A DNA stretch of 64,000 nt from Sphingopyxis sp. MSC1_008. Lineage in GTDB: Bacteria > Pseudomonadota > Alphaproteobacteria > Sphingomonadales > Sphingomonadaceae. The position numbers were made by a program, and so were the translations under genes. The notes under the pieces are model-generated. The model had not been told where the DNA came from. It was given only the letters and a program-made list of their open reading frames with translations, and ran no database searches. Shown piece after piece: positions 18,715 to 27,823 of the stretch; the first letter of the stretch is position 1; each line of letters opens with the position of its first letter. The stretch covers positions 186,001 to 250,000 of the forward strand of contig NZ_JALPRD010000006.1 of the NCBI RefSeq assembly GCF_023197165.1, given 5' to 3'.

Positions 18715-21114
18715 TCAGCCGCGCAGTGTTGCTCCGGCCTTCGCCGCCGCGGCGACGACCTTGTCGGCGATCGCCTTCAGCTCGGCGTCGGTGAAGCTCT
18801 TCTCGAGCGGTTGCAGCTCGACCTCGACCGCGAGGCTTACCTGACCCTCGGGCACGCCCTGGCCGGTGAAGCGGTCGAACAGACGCGCGTCGACGATGCT
18901 CGCCTTGTCGGCGCTGCGGATCGCGCGCACCAGATCGGCCGCAGTCAGGCTGGTCGGCGCGAGGAAGGCGAAGTCGCGGCGCACCGATTGCAGCGCGGGC
19001 GGCGTGAACGCCGCGCGCGCGGGTCCGCTCGCGCGCTTGGCGGGGACCGCATCGAGGAAGATCTGCACCGCCATCACCGGGCCGTCGACATCGAAGGCGC
19101 GCGTCAGCAACGGGTGGAGCGCGCCGAACTCGGCGAGCACCGCCTTCGGGCCGAGCCGCAGCGTCGCCGACTGGCCGGGGTGCCAGATGCTGCCCGGCGT
19201 GACCGCTTCCATCACCTGCAGCCGGTCGGCGGGCGCGCCCGCGGCTTTGAGCAGGGCCAGCGCCGCCGCCTTGGCGTCGAAAGCCTCGAATGGCGCCGCC
19301 TTGCCCGCCTGCCAACCGCGCGCGCTTTTGTCGCCCGCCATCAGGATGGCGAGTGTCGGATGCTCGGCGTCGGACAGATAGCGTCGGCCGATCTCGAACA
19401 GGCGGATGCTGTTCGCGCCGCGATTCTGGTTGCGCTGCGCCGCGGCGAGCAGGCCGGGGAGCAGCGACGGGCGCATGACTTTCAGGTCTTCGCTGATCGG
19501 GTTGGCGAGCGACCAGGTGCCGCCGCCGAACGGCGCGGCGTCGCTTTCGCTGATGAACGACCAGGTCACCGCTTCGTCGAAACCCGCTGCGGCCGCGGCG
19601 CGGCGCACGCGGCGTTCGAGCAGCTGTTCTGCGGTCGCGGTCGGCTTCGCGACGCCATCGGTGCGCGGCAGCGGGACCGATGCCACGGCGTCGAAGCCGA
19701 TGATGCGCGTGACTTCCTCGACGATATCGGGCGCGGCGTCGACATCGCGGCGCCAGCTCGGCACCGCGACCTGCCAGCGGCCGCCCCCTCCATTTGCTGC
19801 GTCGATGACGCTGAAGCCGAGTGCGGCGAGAATTTCTTTCTGCCGCTCGGGGGCGATCGCTATGCCGCCGAGAGTCGCCGACAGCGCCGGGTCGTAATCG
19901 ACCGTCTTCACCTCGGCCGGCGGCACGCCCGCGCGCGTGACGGCCGAGGGTGTGCCGCCGCAGATCGCGAGTACATGCGCGGTGACGATCGCCGTCGCAT
20001 CGTCGAGGAACGCGGGATCGACCCCGCGCTCGAAGCGGCTGCGCGCGTCGCTGGTCAGCGCGAGCGCCTGGCCCGTCAGCGCGATGCGCTCGGGGGTGAA
20101 ATAGGCGACCTCGATCAGCACGTCGGTCGTCGTCTCGCTGCACCCGCTATGCTCGCCGCCCATGATGCCCGCGATATCGTGGACGCCATGATCGTCGGCG
20201 ATCACTGTCATCGTGTCGGTGAGGCTATAGTCCTTGCCGTTCAATGCAGTGACCGTCTCGCCGTCTTTCGCGCGGCGCGCGGCGAGCGCGCCGGTCAGCT
20301 GGGCGCGGTCATAAATGTGACTCGGGCGGCCGAGGTCGAACATCACATAATTGCTGATGTCGACGAGCGCCGAGATCGAGCGCTGCCCAACCGCTTCCAG
20401 CCGACGCCGCATCCATTCGGGGGCGGTGCCGTTTGTGACGCCGCTGATCGTCCGGCCGTAAAAGGCGGGACAGCCCTCGGGGTCGTCGGTACGGATTTCG
20501 GTTGCGGGCGCGCCTTCCCCGGCGATTGTCGGGATATCGAGCGGCTTCAGCGTGCCGAGCCCCGCGGCGGCGAGGTCGCGTGCGATGCCGCGCACGCCCA
20601 TGCAGTCCTGCCGGTTCGGGGTGATCGAAATGTCGATCACCGGATCGCCCGCACCGCTGTAATCGGCGAAGGGCGTGCCGATCGGCGCGTCGGCGGGCAG
20701 TTCGATGATCCCGTCATGGTCGTCGCCCAGCTCGAGCTCGCGCGTCGAACACATCATGCCGTTCGATTCGACGCCGCGCACTGCCGCGACCTTCAGTTCC
20801 ATGCCGTTCGCCGGCACGACCGCGCCGGGCAAGCCGAGCACGCCGATCAGGCCCGCGCGCGCGTTGGGCGCGCCGCACACGACGGTCAGCGGCGCGCCGC
20901 CGTCGCCGGTGTCGACCGTCAGCACCTGCAGCTTGTCGGCCTGCGGATGGCGTTCGGCGGTCAGCACCTTGGCGACGCGGAAGCCCGCGAGCTTTTCGGC
21001 GGGGTTCTCGACGCCTTCGACCTCGTGGCCGATGCGGTTGAGCGTCGCGACGACGTCGTCGACGCTCGCGCTCGTGTCGAGATGCTCTTTCAGCCAGTCG
21101 AGGGTGATCTTCAT
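18715..21114 (-). CDS. pheT: Phenylalanyl-tRNA synthetase beta subunit
   Basis: 799 residues starting [15 protein letters not shown]; the open frame extends upstream through pheS but that part is an artefact. Domains in order: EMAP-II-like tRNA-binding domain (about 40-150), B3/B4 editing domain (210-370), B5 domain (400-475), catalytic-like core and the C-terminal FDX-ACB domain (from about 700). It pairs with PheS as an alpha2beta2 enzyme that charges and proofreads tRNA-Phe. Its ATG overlaps the pheS stop (ATGA). Confidence 0.97.
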   Translation of the reverse strand: MKITLDWLKEHLDTSASVDDVVATLNRIGHEVEGVENPAEKLAGFRVAKVLTAERHPQADKLQVLTVDTGDGGAPLTVVCGAPNARAGLIGVLGLPGAVVPANGMELKVAAVRGVESNGMMCSTRELELGDDHDGIIELPADAPIGTPFADYSGAGDPVIDISITPNRQDCMGVRGIARDLAAAGLGTLKPLDIPTIAGEGAPATEIRTDDPEGCPAFYGRTISGVTNGTAPEWMRRRLEAVGQRSISALVDISNYVMFDLGRPSHIYDRAQLTGALAARRAKDGETVTALNGKDYSLTDTMTVIADDHGVHDIAGIMGGEHSGCSETTTDVLIEVAYFTPERIALTGQALALTSDARSRFERGVDPAFLDDATAIVTAHVLAICGGTPSAVTRAGVPPAEVKTVDYDPALSATLGGIAIAPERQKEILAALGFSVIDAANGGGGRWQVAVPSWRRDVDAAPDIVEEVTRIIGFDAVASVPLPRTDGVAKPTATAEQLLERRVRRAAAAAGFDEAVTWSFISESDAAPFGGGTWSLANPISEDLKVMRPSLLPGLLAAAQRNQNRGANSIRLFEIGRRYLSDAEHPTLAILMAGDKSARGWQAGKAAPFEAFDAKAAALALLKAAGAPADRLQVMEAVTPGSIWHPGQSATLRLGPKAVLAEFGALHPLLTRAFDVDGPVMAVQIFLDAVPAKRASGPARAAFTPPALQSVRRDFAFLAPTSLTAADLVRAIRSADKASIVDARLFDRFTGQGVPEGQVSLAVEVELQPLEKSFTDAELKAIADKVVAAAAKAGATLRG

Positions 21115-22211
21115 GCCGAAATCCCCCCGCTCAGCGTTGGGACACTCAGTGCGCCGAACCCGTAATGCGACAGCCAGCGCAGGTCGCCGTCGAAGAAGGC
21201 GCGCAGGTCGTCCATGCCATATTTGAGCATCGCGAGCCGGTCGACCCCGACGCCGAAGGCGAAGCCTTGCCACTCGTCGGGGTCGAGCCCGCAATTCGCG
21301 ATCACGCGGCGGTTGACCATGCCGCTGCCGAGCAGTTCCATCCACGCATGGCCTTCGTCGTCGCCATTGCCGCCGACGATGCGGCGGCCCTTTTCCTGTT
21401 TATAGCCGACATCGACCTCGGCCGAGGGCTCGGTGAAGGGGAAATAGCTGGGGCGCAGCCGCAGCACGATGTCGTCGCGCTCGAAATAGGCTTTGAGGAA
21501 GGTTTCGAGCGTCCATTTGAGATGGCCCATATGGATGCCGCGGTCGATCACAAGGCCCTCGACCTGATGGAACATCGGGGTGTGCGTCGCGTCGCTGTCG
21601 CTGCGATAGACGCGGCCGGGCGCGATGATACGGATCGGCGGTTCCTGGCTCATCATCGTCCGGATCTGCACCGGCGAGGTGTGCGTGCGCAGCAACATCG
21701 CCCGGCCCTCGGCATCGTTCATCTGCGATGGGAAATAGAAGGTGTCGTGCATCGCGCGCGCGGGATGCGTCTCGGGAATATTGAGCGCGGTGAAGTTGCG
21801 CCAGTCGTCCTCGATCTCGGGACCCGTCGCGACGGCGAAACCCATGTCGGCGAAGATTTCGGCGAGTTCGTCCATCACCTGGCTGACCGGATGGACGCTA
21901 CCGCGTGGGCCTGCATCGGCGGGCAGCGACATGTCGATCGCCTCAGCGGCGAGTTTCACGTCGAGCGCCGCGGCATCGAGCGCCGCCTTGCGCGCGCCGA
22001 GCGCGGCGGTGACCGTTTCGCGCAGCGCGTGGATTTCGGGGCCCTTCGCCTGCCGCTCGTCGGGGGTCATGCCGCCCAGCGTCTTGAGAAGCGCGGTGAT
22101 GGCGCCGGCCTTGCCGAGCGCCGACACGCGCAGCGCCTCGACCGCGCCCACGTCGGCCGCTGCTTCGATGTCGCCCAACAACTGGGTCTGGATGGCCTCG
22201 ATATCGCTCAT
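21111..22211 (-). CDS. pheS: Phenylalanyl-tRNA synthetase alpha subunit
   Basis: 366 residues from [10 protein letters not shown]; an ATG two codons upstream (22217) is possible, but AGGA spacing favours 22211. An N-terminal coiled coil (about 1-90) precedes the class II catalytic core with DTFYFP near 158, motif 2 around [11 protein letters not shown] and motif 3 near [17 protein letters not shown]. It forms the catalytic half of PheRS. pheT follows with a 4-bp overlap. Confidence 0.97.
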   Translation of the reverse strand: MSDIEAIQTQLLGDIEAAADVGAVEALRVSALGKAGAITALLKTLGGMTPDERQAKGPEIHALRETVTAALGARKAALDAAALDVKLAAEAIDMSLPADAGPRGSVHPVSQVMDELAEIFADMGFAVATGPEIEDDWRNFTALNIPETHPARAMHDTFYFPSQMNDAEGRAMLLRTHTSPVQIRTMMSQEPPIRIIAPGRVYRSDSDATHTPMFHQVEGLVIDRGIHMGHLKWTLETFLKAYFERDDIVLRLRPSYFPFTEPSAEVDVGYKQEKGRRIVGGNGDDEGHAWMELLGSGMVNRRVIANCGLDPDEWQGFAFGVGVDRLAMLKYGMDDLRAFFDGDLRWLSHYGFGALSVPTLSGGISA

Positions 22212-22366
22212 CGTCATTCGTCCTGTTCCGGCGGCGCTGGCGCTGCCGGCCTGCATTTCTGTCTTTCATGGATACGGCGGCTGCCCGCGCGTCCGTCGCT
22301 TGCCGCTTGCACCGAACACGCGGCGTGGGTCAAGTCTGGCGACGCCCGGCGCCGCGCAAAACGAGG

Positions 22367-23269
22367 CTATTCGGCGGGCTTGTGCAGGCCTTGCACCGCG
22401 GCGCCCGCGGCGGCGGCGCGCGCGAACGCCGCAGCGCCGAGGATCGGCTTGGGCATGGCCGCATAATCGCGCGGGCTCATCCCCATGAAGCGCTGGAAGT
22501 CGCGGGTGAATTGCGCCTGATCGTAATAATGATGGTCCATCGTATCGATCCACGTCATCGATGGATCGAGCATGAAGCGCGCGAGGCTGCGCAGGAAGCG
22601 CTGGCGCAGCAACAGCAATTTGGGCGAAAAGCCGAAGGCGCGGTGGCTGAGGCGCTCGATCGATCGTTCGGAGAGCGACAGCTTCGCAGACAGATCGGCG
22701 ACGCTCGTCACCTCGTCGTCGACCAGCGCTTGATGCGCGGCGAGGATGGCCGGATCGTCGGGGGGCGCATCGGCGAGCAAGGCGCAGACATGGGCGTCGA
22801 TCAGCGCCGCGGCGGCGTCGACGTCATTCACTTGGCGTAGGGCGTCGAGCAATGGCGCGAAGGGGGTGAAGGCCGGATGGGTGCTGCCGTCGGTCATCCG
22901 GTCGGCCAGCTCCTCGGCGGGCAGTGGAATGAATTTGGCCCAGCCCATCGGCAGGATGCCGATCCCCCAGGTGCGCATATTGCCCGCCGCGAAATAGGTG
23001 GCGGTGCTCGTCGGTCCGGTGGCGATGAAGCGCGGCGTTTCGACCACCGGGGTGGCGCCAATCGCTGCGCGCGGCGGGTCACCCTCAACAAATCGCAGGT
23101 TCGCCCATTCGGGATGCAGGTAATCCTCGACCCGTGCGCTGCCGGAAACCGCGACTTCGCTGAGGTAGATGGTGCTGACATAGGGGCGCAGAGCGGGCGA
23201 CAGCGGGAAGAAGCGCGTGGCGACACGCGCGCCGGCGGGAAGGTCATGAGATGCGTCGCGTTGCGCCAT
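22367..23269 (-). CDS. AraC-family transcriptional regulator
   Basis: 300 residues from the ATG at 23269. The C-terminal third has the double helix-turn-helix: SVADLSAKLSLSERSIERL near 200 and YYDQAQFTRDFQRFMGMSPRDY near 255-276, the classic AraC signature. The N-terminal 190 residues are probably the sensing domain, with no recognised ligand. No obvious target lies beside it, since pheST upstream is a housekeeping unit. Confidence 0.87.
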   Translation of the reverse strand: MAQRDASHDLPAGARVATRFFPLSPALRPYVSTIYLSEVAVSGSARVEDYLHPEWANLRFVEGDPPRAAIGATPVVETPRFIATGPTSTATYFAAGNMRTWGIGILPMGWAKFIPLPAEELADRMTDGSTHPAFTPFAPLLDALRQVNDVDAAAALIDAHVCALLADAPPDDPAILAAHQALVDDEVTSVADLSAKLSLSERSIERLSHRAFGFSPKLLLLRQRFLRSLARFMLDPSMTWIDTMDHHYYDQAQFTRDFQRFMGMSPRDYAAMPKPILGAAAFARAAAAGAAVQGLHKPAE

Positions 23270-23369
23270 GCTGTCCCGTTTTGAGCTAAAAGAGCATGAA
23301 TAACAATGCCCCGACGCCACTCGCTGTCGGGTTCTTACAATTTTATATGCTGTGACTGCGTCATAGTTG

Positions 23370-23508
23370 CGTGGCCCGCTCCGAAAGGGGCGTGCGAGGA
23401 GAATCGTGACGCGACGCCAACAGGGTGGGGCCTGGCGGGGACCTGAAATAGACGACTGATTTTCCGAGCTTCGTCCCGGCCGGCAGCTTTCTGCGACCCA
23501 CGGCTTTT
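23370..23508 (+). ncRNA. Candidate structured RNA with a 6S-like fold
   Basis: The plus strand folds into a rod. CGTGG (23370-23374) pairs with CCACG (23498-23502). GGGGCG (23387-23392) pairs with CGTCCC (23472-23477). GGAGAATC (23398-23405) pairs with GATTTTCC (23458-23465), and CGCCA with TGGCG closes the end. The outer bubble carries a small GCAG/CTGC hairpin on its 3' side, and CGGCTTTT follows. This shape recalls 6S RNA. CATAGTTGCG at 23362-23371 is identical to the -10 region of the rpmJ promoter. Against it, no zapA or ygfA gene, the usual 6S neighbours, is nearby. Confidence 0.35.
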
Positions 23509-23552
23509 CGGAACGGGCGGGGGGGGCGATGGTTTCCACTGGAACCATTGTC

Positions 23553-23586
23553 GAGGCGGTGCGGAGCGCGAGCTCCGCGCCGCCTC
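23553..23586 (+). terminator. GNRA-capped stem-loop, plus-strand terminator
   Basis: A 15-bp stem with one U-G pair, capped by a GCGA tetraloop, followed by TTCGTTT. The U-G pair forms only if the plus strand is transcribed; the minus-strand RNA would have a C-A mismatch. No plus-strand protein gene lies upstream within 2 kb, which supports a non-coding transcript from this stretch. Confidence 0.5.
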
Positions 23587-23607
23587 TTCGTTTGGGCCCG
23601 TGGCGAT

Positions 23608-23678
23608 AGATGTCCGCTTCGGGTGGTAGCGGACGGCGCTTCATTTTTCTTCGTCATCCCGGACTTGATCCGGGATCC
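23608..23678 (+). repeat. Composite dispersed repeat, copy 1
   Basis: Two modules: ATGTCCGCTTCGGGTGG with TAGCGGACGGC at about 23609-23638, then the 28-bp core at 23651-23678 that begins TCGTCATCCCGGACTTGATC. The same two modules in the same order recur at about 32192-32263. The core holds an internal palindrome (CCCGGA..TCCGGG). It is a non-coding intergenic repeat of the kind common in sphingomonad genomes. Confidence 0.7.
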
Positions 23679-23731
23679 CGCTTTTTGAAGCACACGACCG
23701 GTCGCTTCTAGCCATTGCGACCCCAAAGAAA

Positions 23732-23761
23732 AAGGGCGGCCCCAACGGGACCGCCCTTGTT
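23732..23761 (-). terminator. rplT: rplT terminator
   Basis: On the minus strand a 12-bp stem (AAGGGCGGTCCC with GGGGCCGCCCTT, one U-G pair) and a 3-nt loop are followed by TTTCTTT. It lies 24 bp beyond the rplT stop. The U-G pair makes the stem complete only in the rplT direction. Confidence 0.88.
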
Positions 23762-23784
23762 TCGTTTCGCTTGGCTGAAAAGCG

Positions 23785-24150
23785 TCAGGCTGCCTTGGGC
23801 AGCGCCGCTTTCGCCTGGGCGATGATCGCCCCGAAGACATTGCCTTCGTTCATCGCGAGGTCGGCCATGACCTTGCGGTCGAGCTCGATCCCGGCCAGCT
23901 TCACGCCGTGCATGAACTGCGAATAGGTCAGGCCCTCGGCGCGGACCGCGGCGTTGATGCGCTGGATCCACAGACCGCGGAAATTCCGCTTCTTAACCTT
24001 GCGGTCGCGATAGGCGTATTGGCCGGCCTTTTCGACCGCCTGCTTGGCGACGCGGATGGTGTTCTTGCGACGGCCATAATAGCCCTTCGCTTGTTCCAAT
24101 ACGCGTTTATGCTTGGCGCGCGTGGTGACGCCGCGTTTGATGCGTGACAT
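23785..24150 (-). CDS. rplT: 50S ribosomal protein L20
   Basis: 121 residues, normal length. It starts [26 protein letters not shown] and has the [15 protein letters not shown] signature near residues 57-71. L20 is essential for early 50S assembly, and in many bacteria represses its own operon. It follows rpmI by 13 bp. infC is not adjacent in this window. Confidence 0.97.
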   Translation of the reverse strand: MSRIKRGVTTRAKHKRVLEQAKGYYGRRKNTIRVAKQAVEKAGQYAYRDRKVKKRNFRGLWIQRINAAVRAEGLTYSQFMHGVKLAGIELDRKVMADLAMNEGNVFGAIIAQAKAALPKAA

Positions 24151-24163
24151 GCTCTAGCGCTCC

Positions 24164-24367
24164 TTACTTCAGGCCGTAGGGCGCCCAGAGGCGCACATGG
24201 GCCACATCCGAATCGCTCAGCACGCTGGTGCCGCGGTTGGTGCGGATATATTTCGCATTGTGGCTGCTCAGGCGGTGACGCTTGCCGACGACGCCGTGCT
24301 TCACCTTGCCGGAGGCGGTGAATTTGAAGCGTTTCTTCACACCGCTCTTGGTCTTCATTTTGGGCAT
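24164..24367 (-). CDS. rpmI: 50S ribosomal protein L35
   Basis: 67 residues starting MPKMKTKSGVKKRFKFTASGKV, the L35 signature; the frame is open further upstream but the AAAGGAG 7 nt before this ATG fixes the start. The length is typical. It is the first gene of the rpmI-rplT unit. Confidence 0.96.
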   Translation of the reverse strand: MPKMKTKSGVKKRFKFTASGKVKHGVVGKRHRLSSHNAKYIRTNRGTSVLSDSDVAHVRLWAPYGLK

Positions 24368-24443
24368 TTTGGTCTCCTTTGGAAGTCCGTTTGCGTATCG
24401 GCCTGGCAGCCCTTTCAGCCAGCCGACACAATCGGAAGCGGGG

Positions 24444-24472
24444 CGCTTAGGGGGATTCGCCCGGAAATGCAA
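24444..24472 (-). promoter_or_regulatory. rpmI: Candidate rpmI-rplT promoter
   Basis: On the minus strand TTGCAT (24472-24467) is followed 16-17 bp later by CTAAGCG (24450-24444). The leader to the rpmI ATG would be about 70 nt. The -10-like CTAAGC matches the one upstream of mutS. Read by eye only. Confidence 0.4.
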
Positions 24473-24484
24473 GCGATTCGGGGA

Positions 24485-24835
24485 CTAAAAACTGGCGCCG
24501 TCGACCTTCTGGATCGTGAGGGTATCAAGGTCGGCGTCGGGGACACAACGCAGGTTCACCGCGGCCATCTTCGATCCATCGGGACCGGTGCCGACCGAGA
24601 AGCCCTGGCACCCGCATTCGGTGCAGAATTGATGGTCGATATTATGCTTGTTGAACTTGTAGCTTCCGAGCTTGTCGGCGCCGCTCTCCAGCCGGAACTG
24701 GTCGATGGGCACGAAGGCGAGCAAGAAGCCCTTGCGCCGGCAGTGTGAGCAGTTGCAGCTCATCGCCGTCCCCGGAATATCGCCCTCGACCGTAAAACTT
24801 ACCGTGCCGCAGTGGCAGCTGCCGTCAAAAGCCAT
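24485..24835 (-). CDS. GFA / CENP-V family zinc protein
   Basis: 116 residues. The zinc-binding cysteines of the family are present: C7 and C9 (CHCG), C27, C29 and C32 (CNCSHC), C71, C74 and C76 (CTECGC). This family is named for glutathione-dependent formaldehyde-activating enzyme, but most members have unknown substrates. It follows the phosphatase gene on the same strand by 16 bp. A second family member lies at 52154. Confidence 0.87.
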   Translation of the reverse strand: MAFDGSCHCGTVSFTVEGDIPGTAMSCNCSHCRRKGFLLAFVPIDQFRLESGADKLGSYKFNKHNIDHQFCTECGCQGFSVGTGPDGSKMAAVNLRCVPDADLDTLTIQKVDGASF

Positions 24836-24851
24836 GCTTCATTCCCTTCTT

Positions 24852-25634
24852 TCAATGGTGGCAGGCGAGCCCCTGGATCACATCCTCAAGACGCGCAGGA
24901 TCGCCCAATGCGATGACATGACCCGCGCTGTCGGCGTTGAGCGGATCGCCGTTCCAGTCGCACATCGTCCCGCCCGCGCCCTCGACGATCGGCACCAGCG
25001 CGGCGAAGTCGTGGAGCTTCAGCCCCGCCTCGACGACGAGGTCGATATGCCCGCTCGCAAGCAGGCCATAATTATAACAGTCGCCGCCGAAGACCATGCG
25101 CTTGTGCGACGTCTTCGCCGCGAGCGCCATGAAATGCTCGGCGTCATGGTCGGCGAAATATTGCGGGCCGGTGGTCGCGAGCACCGCGTCGCCCAGCTCG
25201 CGGCAGGTTCGCGTGCGCGCGGGCGTGCCGTTGAACAAGGTCGGCTGACCGAGCGCGCCGACCCAGCGTTCGCCATTGATCGGCTGGTCGATGATCCCGA
25301 GGATGGGCCAGCCGTCCTGGAGCAGCGCGATCAGCGTGCCGAAAATCGGGCGCCCTGCCATGAAGCTGACGGTGCCGTCGATCGGGTCGAGCACCCATTG
25401 GCGCGACGCGTCGGGGCGCTCGGCGCCATATTCCTCGCCGATGATCCCGTCGCGCGGCGCCTCGGCATCGAGCAGGCGGCGCATCGCGGCCTCGGCGGTG
25501 CGGTCGGCCTCGGTCACGGGCGAGGCGTCGGCCTTGGCCTCATGCGCGAAGGCGGCGCGGAAGAGCGGACGGATCGCTTCGCCAGCGGCGTCGGCGAGGC
25601 GATTGGCGAGGGTAAGGTCTGATGTGATCGACAT
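24852..25634 (-). CDS. hisN: Inositol-monophosphatase-family phosphatase, probable histidinol-phosphatase
   Basis: 260 residues. The metal-binding motifs are GEEYG (Glu67/Glu68), DPIDGT (83-88) and the C-terminal KLHDFAALVPIVEGAGG. The GDCYNYGLLASGHIDLVVE segment matches the HisN-type histidinol-phosphate phosphatases of actinobacteria and alphaproteobacteria better than SuhB. Its substrate is inferred, not shown; inositol phosphates are an alternative. It is divergent from the TetR gene across 115 bp. Confidence 0.8.
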   Translation of the reverse strand: MSITSDLTLANRLADAAGEAIRPLFRAAFAHEAKADASPVTEADRTAEAAMRRLLDAEAPRDGIIGEEYGAERPDASRQWVLDPIDGTVSFMAGRPIFGTLIALLQDGWPILGIIDQPINGERWVGALGQPTLFNGTPARTRTCRELGDAVLATTGPQYFADHDAEHFMALAAKTSHKRMVFGGDCYNYGLLASGHIDLVVEAGLKLHDFAALVPIVEGAGGTMCDWNGDPLNADSAGHVIALGDPARLEDVIQGLACHH

Positions 25635-25712
25635 GGCCCTGCGCTAGCCCAGCGGGGCTCCGGCCGCCAGTCCATGCAAACCTATTGTACCAGCCGAGAC
25701 CTGATTTTATCA

Positions 25713-25742
25713 ATTTTACAATTTTGATATAAATTGTAAAAT
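25713..25742. promoter_or_regulatory. Perfect 12-bp inverted repeat, probable TetR operator
   Basis: ATTTTACAATTT, a 6-bp spacer and AAATTGTAAAAT form a perfect dyad ending 7 bp before the TetR start codon. It lies in a very AT-rich patch in otherwise GC-rich DNA. Its position and symmetry fit autoregulation, and it could also act on the divergent phosphatase gene. Confidence 0.7.
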
Positions 25743-25749
25743 CACTCGC

Positions 25750-26292
25750 ATGCCGGGCGATTTTCCTCTCGATCCGATTGTCGCGACCTTCGCGCGCTAT
25801 GGCCTGCGCAAGACGTCGATGGAGGATGTTGCCATCGCGCTCGGCGTCTCGCGGCAAGCGCTCTATAACCGGCATGGATCGAAGGGGGCATTGATCGGCT
25901 GGGCGACCAAAAGCTTGGTCGACAGCTCGCTGGTCTCTGCGCTCGCCAGCATCGACCAGCCTGCAAAGACGCTCGTCGAACGTTTGACCGATGCGCTCGA
26001 CGCATGGGTCGGCCGGCATATGGACGCGCTGCACGCGTCGCCGCACGGCGCCGAGATCGTGGCGACGCTCCAGCGCGATCCGCCCGAGACGGTCCGTGTG
26101 GCCGAGCGCCGGCTCGTCGCCGCGATGGCAGAGGCGATCCGGTTCAGCGGGCCGGGCGCGGCGGTCGCGCGCGCGGGCAGCATGGCGCAGGCTCTCTGCT
26201 GGACGGCACGCGGACTGGTGTATGCCGTGCCCGATCACGCGACCTTCCGGCGGCAGCTCGATCATATCGTCGGCGCGCTCGTCGCACGCTGA
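25750..26292 (+). CDS. TetR-family transcriptional regulator
   Basis: 180 residues. The N-terminal helix-turn-helix is KTSMEDVAIALGVSRQALYNRHGSKGALIGW at about residues 22-52. The rest is the all-alpha ligand and dimer region with no recognised specificity. The ATG is directly downstream of a long dyad. The neighbour VOC gene is convergent, so the regulated gene may be the phosphatase or lie elsewhere. Confidence 0.9.
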   Translation: MPGDFPLDPIVATFARYGLRKTSMEDVAIALGVSRQALYNRHGSKGALIGWATKSLVDSSLVSALASIDQPAKTLVERLTDALDAWVGRHMDALHASPHGAEIVATLQRDPPETVRVAERRLVAAMAEAIRFSGPGAAVARAGSMAQALCWTARGLVYAVPDHATFRRQLDHIVGALVAR

Positions 26293-26301
26293 GCGACCGG
26301 G

Positions 26302-26709
26302 TCAGGGCTGGTAGCGATAGTCCCACTGGTGGGCGTTGGCGCCGATACCTTTGCCGAAATTGACCAGATTGCCGTCGGGATCGCGCACCCAAAATTCACG
26401 TTGCCCATAAGGCTGGTCCTTCGGGCTCCCCCAGCGATCGGCGGGCAGAGTCTTCAGCGCTGGTTCCATCTCGGTGAATAGCGCATCGACATCGCCGACA
26501 TCGATATAGGCATGGCCAGAACCCGGCGGATTATAGGACGCCGCCTCGAGGGCGAGCAGGCGAAAGGCGATGCGATCGCGTTCGACATAGGCATAGCCGC
26601 CTTCGTCCACATGGACGGCAAAACCCAGAATGTCGCGATAGAAGGCCAGCGCAACCTCCATCGCGGCGACCCCGAAGAACGGCGTCACCTGGATGAAGGA
26701 GCGAACCAC
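26302..26709 (-). CDS. VOC-superfamily (glyoxalase/bleomycin-resistance fold) protein
   Basis: 135 residues forming two beta-alpha-beta-beta-beta units. VTPFFGVAAMEVALAFYRDILGF and the C-terminal QREFWVRDPDGNLVNFGKG are typical of the superfamily. The metal ligands cannot be assigned with certainty and no substrate is known. It is 7 bp downstream of the prs stop... reading leftwards it follows prs on the same strand. Confidence 0.82.
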   Translation of the reverse strand: MVRSFIQVTPFFGVAAMEVALAFYRDILGFAVHVDEGGYAYVERDRIAFRLLALEAASYNPPGSGHAYIDVGDVDALFTEMEPALKTLPADRWGSPKDQPYGQREFWVRDPDGNLVNFGKGIGANAHQWDYRYQP

Positions 26710-26716
26710 GCTCGGG

Positions 26717-27652
26717 TCAGTCGAAAAGTGAGGAAACGCTCGATTCGTCGGCGATGCGCTTGATCGCTTCGCCGAGCAGCGGCGCGACGGTGAGCGCGCG
26801 GACCTTGCTGCTGTCGTTCACCGCATCGGTCGGCTGGATCGAATCGGTGATGACGAGTTCGGTCAGCTCGCTCGCATCGACGCGCGCAACCGCACCGCCC
26901 GACAAGACGCCGTGCGTACAATAAGCGACGACGCCTTCGGCGCCCGCGGCCTTCAGCGCTGCGGCGGCGTTGCAGAGCGTGCCCGCCGAATCGACGATGT
27001 CGTCGATCAGGATGCAGAAGCGGCCCTTCACGTCGCCGATGATATTCATCACTTCGGATTCGCCGGCGCGTTCGCGGCGCTTGTCGACGATCGCGAGCGG
27101 AGCGTTGTCGAGCCGCTTGGCGAGCGCGCGTGCGCGCACCACACCGCCGACGTCGGGCGAGACGACCATCAGATTCTTGCCGGCAAAGCGCGCCTGGATG
27201 TCGGCGCTCATCACCGGCGCGGCATAAAGATTGTCGGTCGGGATATCGAAGAAGCCCTGGATCTGCCCAGCGTGGAGGTCGATCGCGAGCACGCGGTCGG
27301 CGCCCGAGGTAGTGATCAGGTTCGCAACGAGCTTCGCCGAGATCGGGGTGCGCGGTCCGGGTTTCCGGTCCTGGCGGGCATAGCCGAAATAGGGGACAAC
27401 CGCGGTGATGCGCTTGGCTGAGGCGCGGCGCAGCGCGTCGTTGATGATCAGCAATTCCATCAGATTGTCATTCGCGGGGAAGTTCGTCGGCTGAACGACG
27501 AAGACGTCCTGACCGCGGACATTCTCATGGATCTCGACGAAGACCTCTTCGTCGGCGAAGCGGCGCACGCTGGTATCGGTCAGCGGCAGTTCCAGATAGT
27601 CCGCGATCGCGCGGGCGAGGGGAAGATTGCTGTTGCCGGAGATCAGTTTCAT
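26717..27652 (-). CDS. prs: Ribose-phosphate pyrophosphokinase
   Basis: 311 residues starting [20 protein letters not shown]; upstream open frame is an artefact of nadE. Motifs include [18 protein letters not shown] near 97-114, the catalytic flexible loop KRRERAGES near 192-200 and the PRPP-binding [10 protein letters not shown] near 217-226. The enzyme makes PRPP for nucleotide, His, Trp and NAD synthesis. It is divergent from nadE, which uses the same cofactor economy. Confidence 0.97.
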   Translation of the reverse strand: MKLISGNSNLPLARAIADYLELPLTDTSVRRFADEEVFVEIHENVRGQDVFVVQPTNFPANDNLMELLIINDALRRASAKRITAVVPYFGYARQDRKPGPRTPISAKLVANLITTSGADRVLAIDLHAGQIQGFFDIPTDNLYAAPVMSADIQARFAGKNLMVVSPDVGGVVRARALAKRLDNAPLAIVDKRRERAGESEVMNIIGDVKGRFCILIDDIVDSAGTLCNAAAALKAAGAEGVVAYCTHGVLSGGAVARVDASELTELVITDSIQPTDAVNDSSKVRALTVAPLLGEAIKRIADESSVSSLFD

Positions 27653-27762
27653 GGGGTGCGATGCCCTTTCGCGGCGGACGGGATTGCGCGCCCCCTTAGC
27701 CAGCGCGGGCGGATAGGGGAAGGGGTTAAAGCCCGATCCGCGCGATCGCCTTGGTCGGAGTG

Positions 27763-27798
27763 CGATTTCAATTGCTCCCGCGGCCGCAGTTGAAATCG
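27763..27798 (+). promoter_or_regulatory. Stem-loop in the prs-nadE intergenic region
   Basis: CGATTTCAATTG and CAGTTGAAATCG pair over 12 bp (one U-G on the plus strand) around a 12-nt GC-rich loop. It ends 25 bp before the nadE start codon, so it would be in the nadE leader or form an operator. No T run follows, so it is not a simple terminator. Confidence 0.4.
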
Positions 27799-27823
27799 GC
27801 GCGCGTCGGCCTAAACCACCGGC

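Larger units (their letters stand above)
23270..23784. other. 515-bp stretch without a protein gene
   Basis: No protein-coding frame is convincing here. It holds, in order, an AT-rich promoter-like patch (about 23330-23367), a structured-RNA candidate on the plus strand, two further hairpins ending in a T-rich run, a composite dispersed repeat (about 23608-23678), and the rplT terminator. The middle part is the longest non-coding segment in the window. Confidence 0.7.

Noticed and set aside
18505-21165. 886-codon open frame on the plus strand opposite pheT
   Set aside because: Shadow of pheT with the same compositional bias. The minus-strand gene is unambiguous.
22212-22366. Phenylalanine attenuator with leader peptide upstream of pheS
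   Set aside because: A short frame starting MKDRNAG exists, but it has no phenylalanine run and no alternative terminator structure that I can see.
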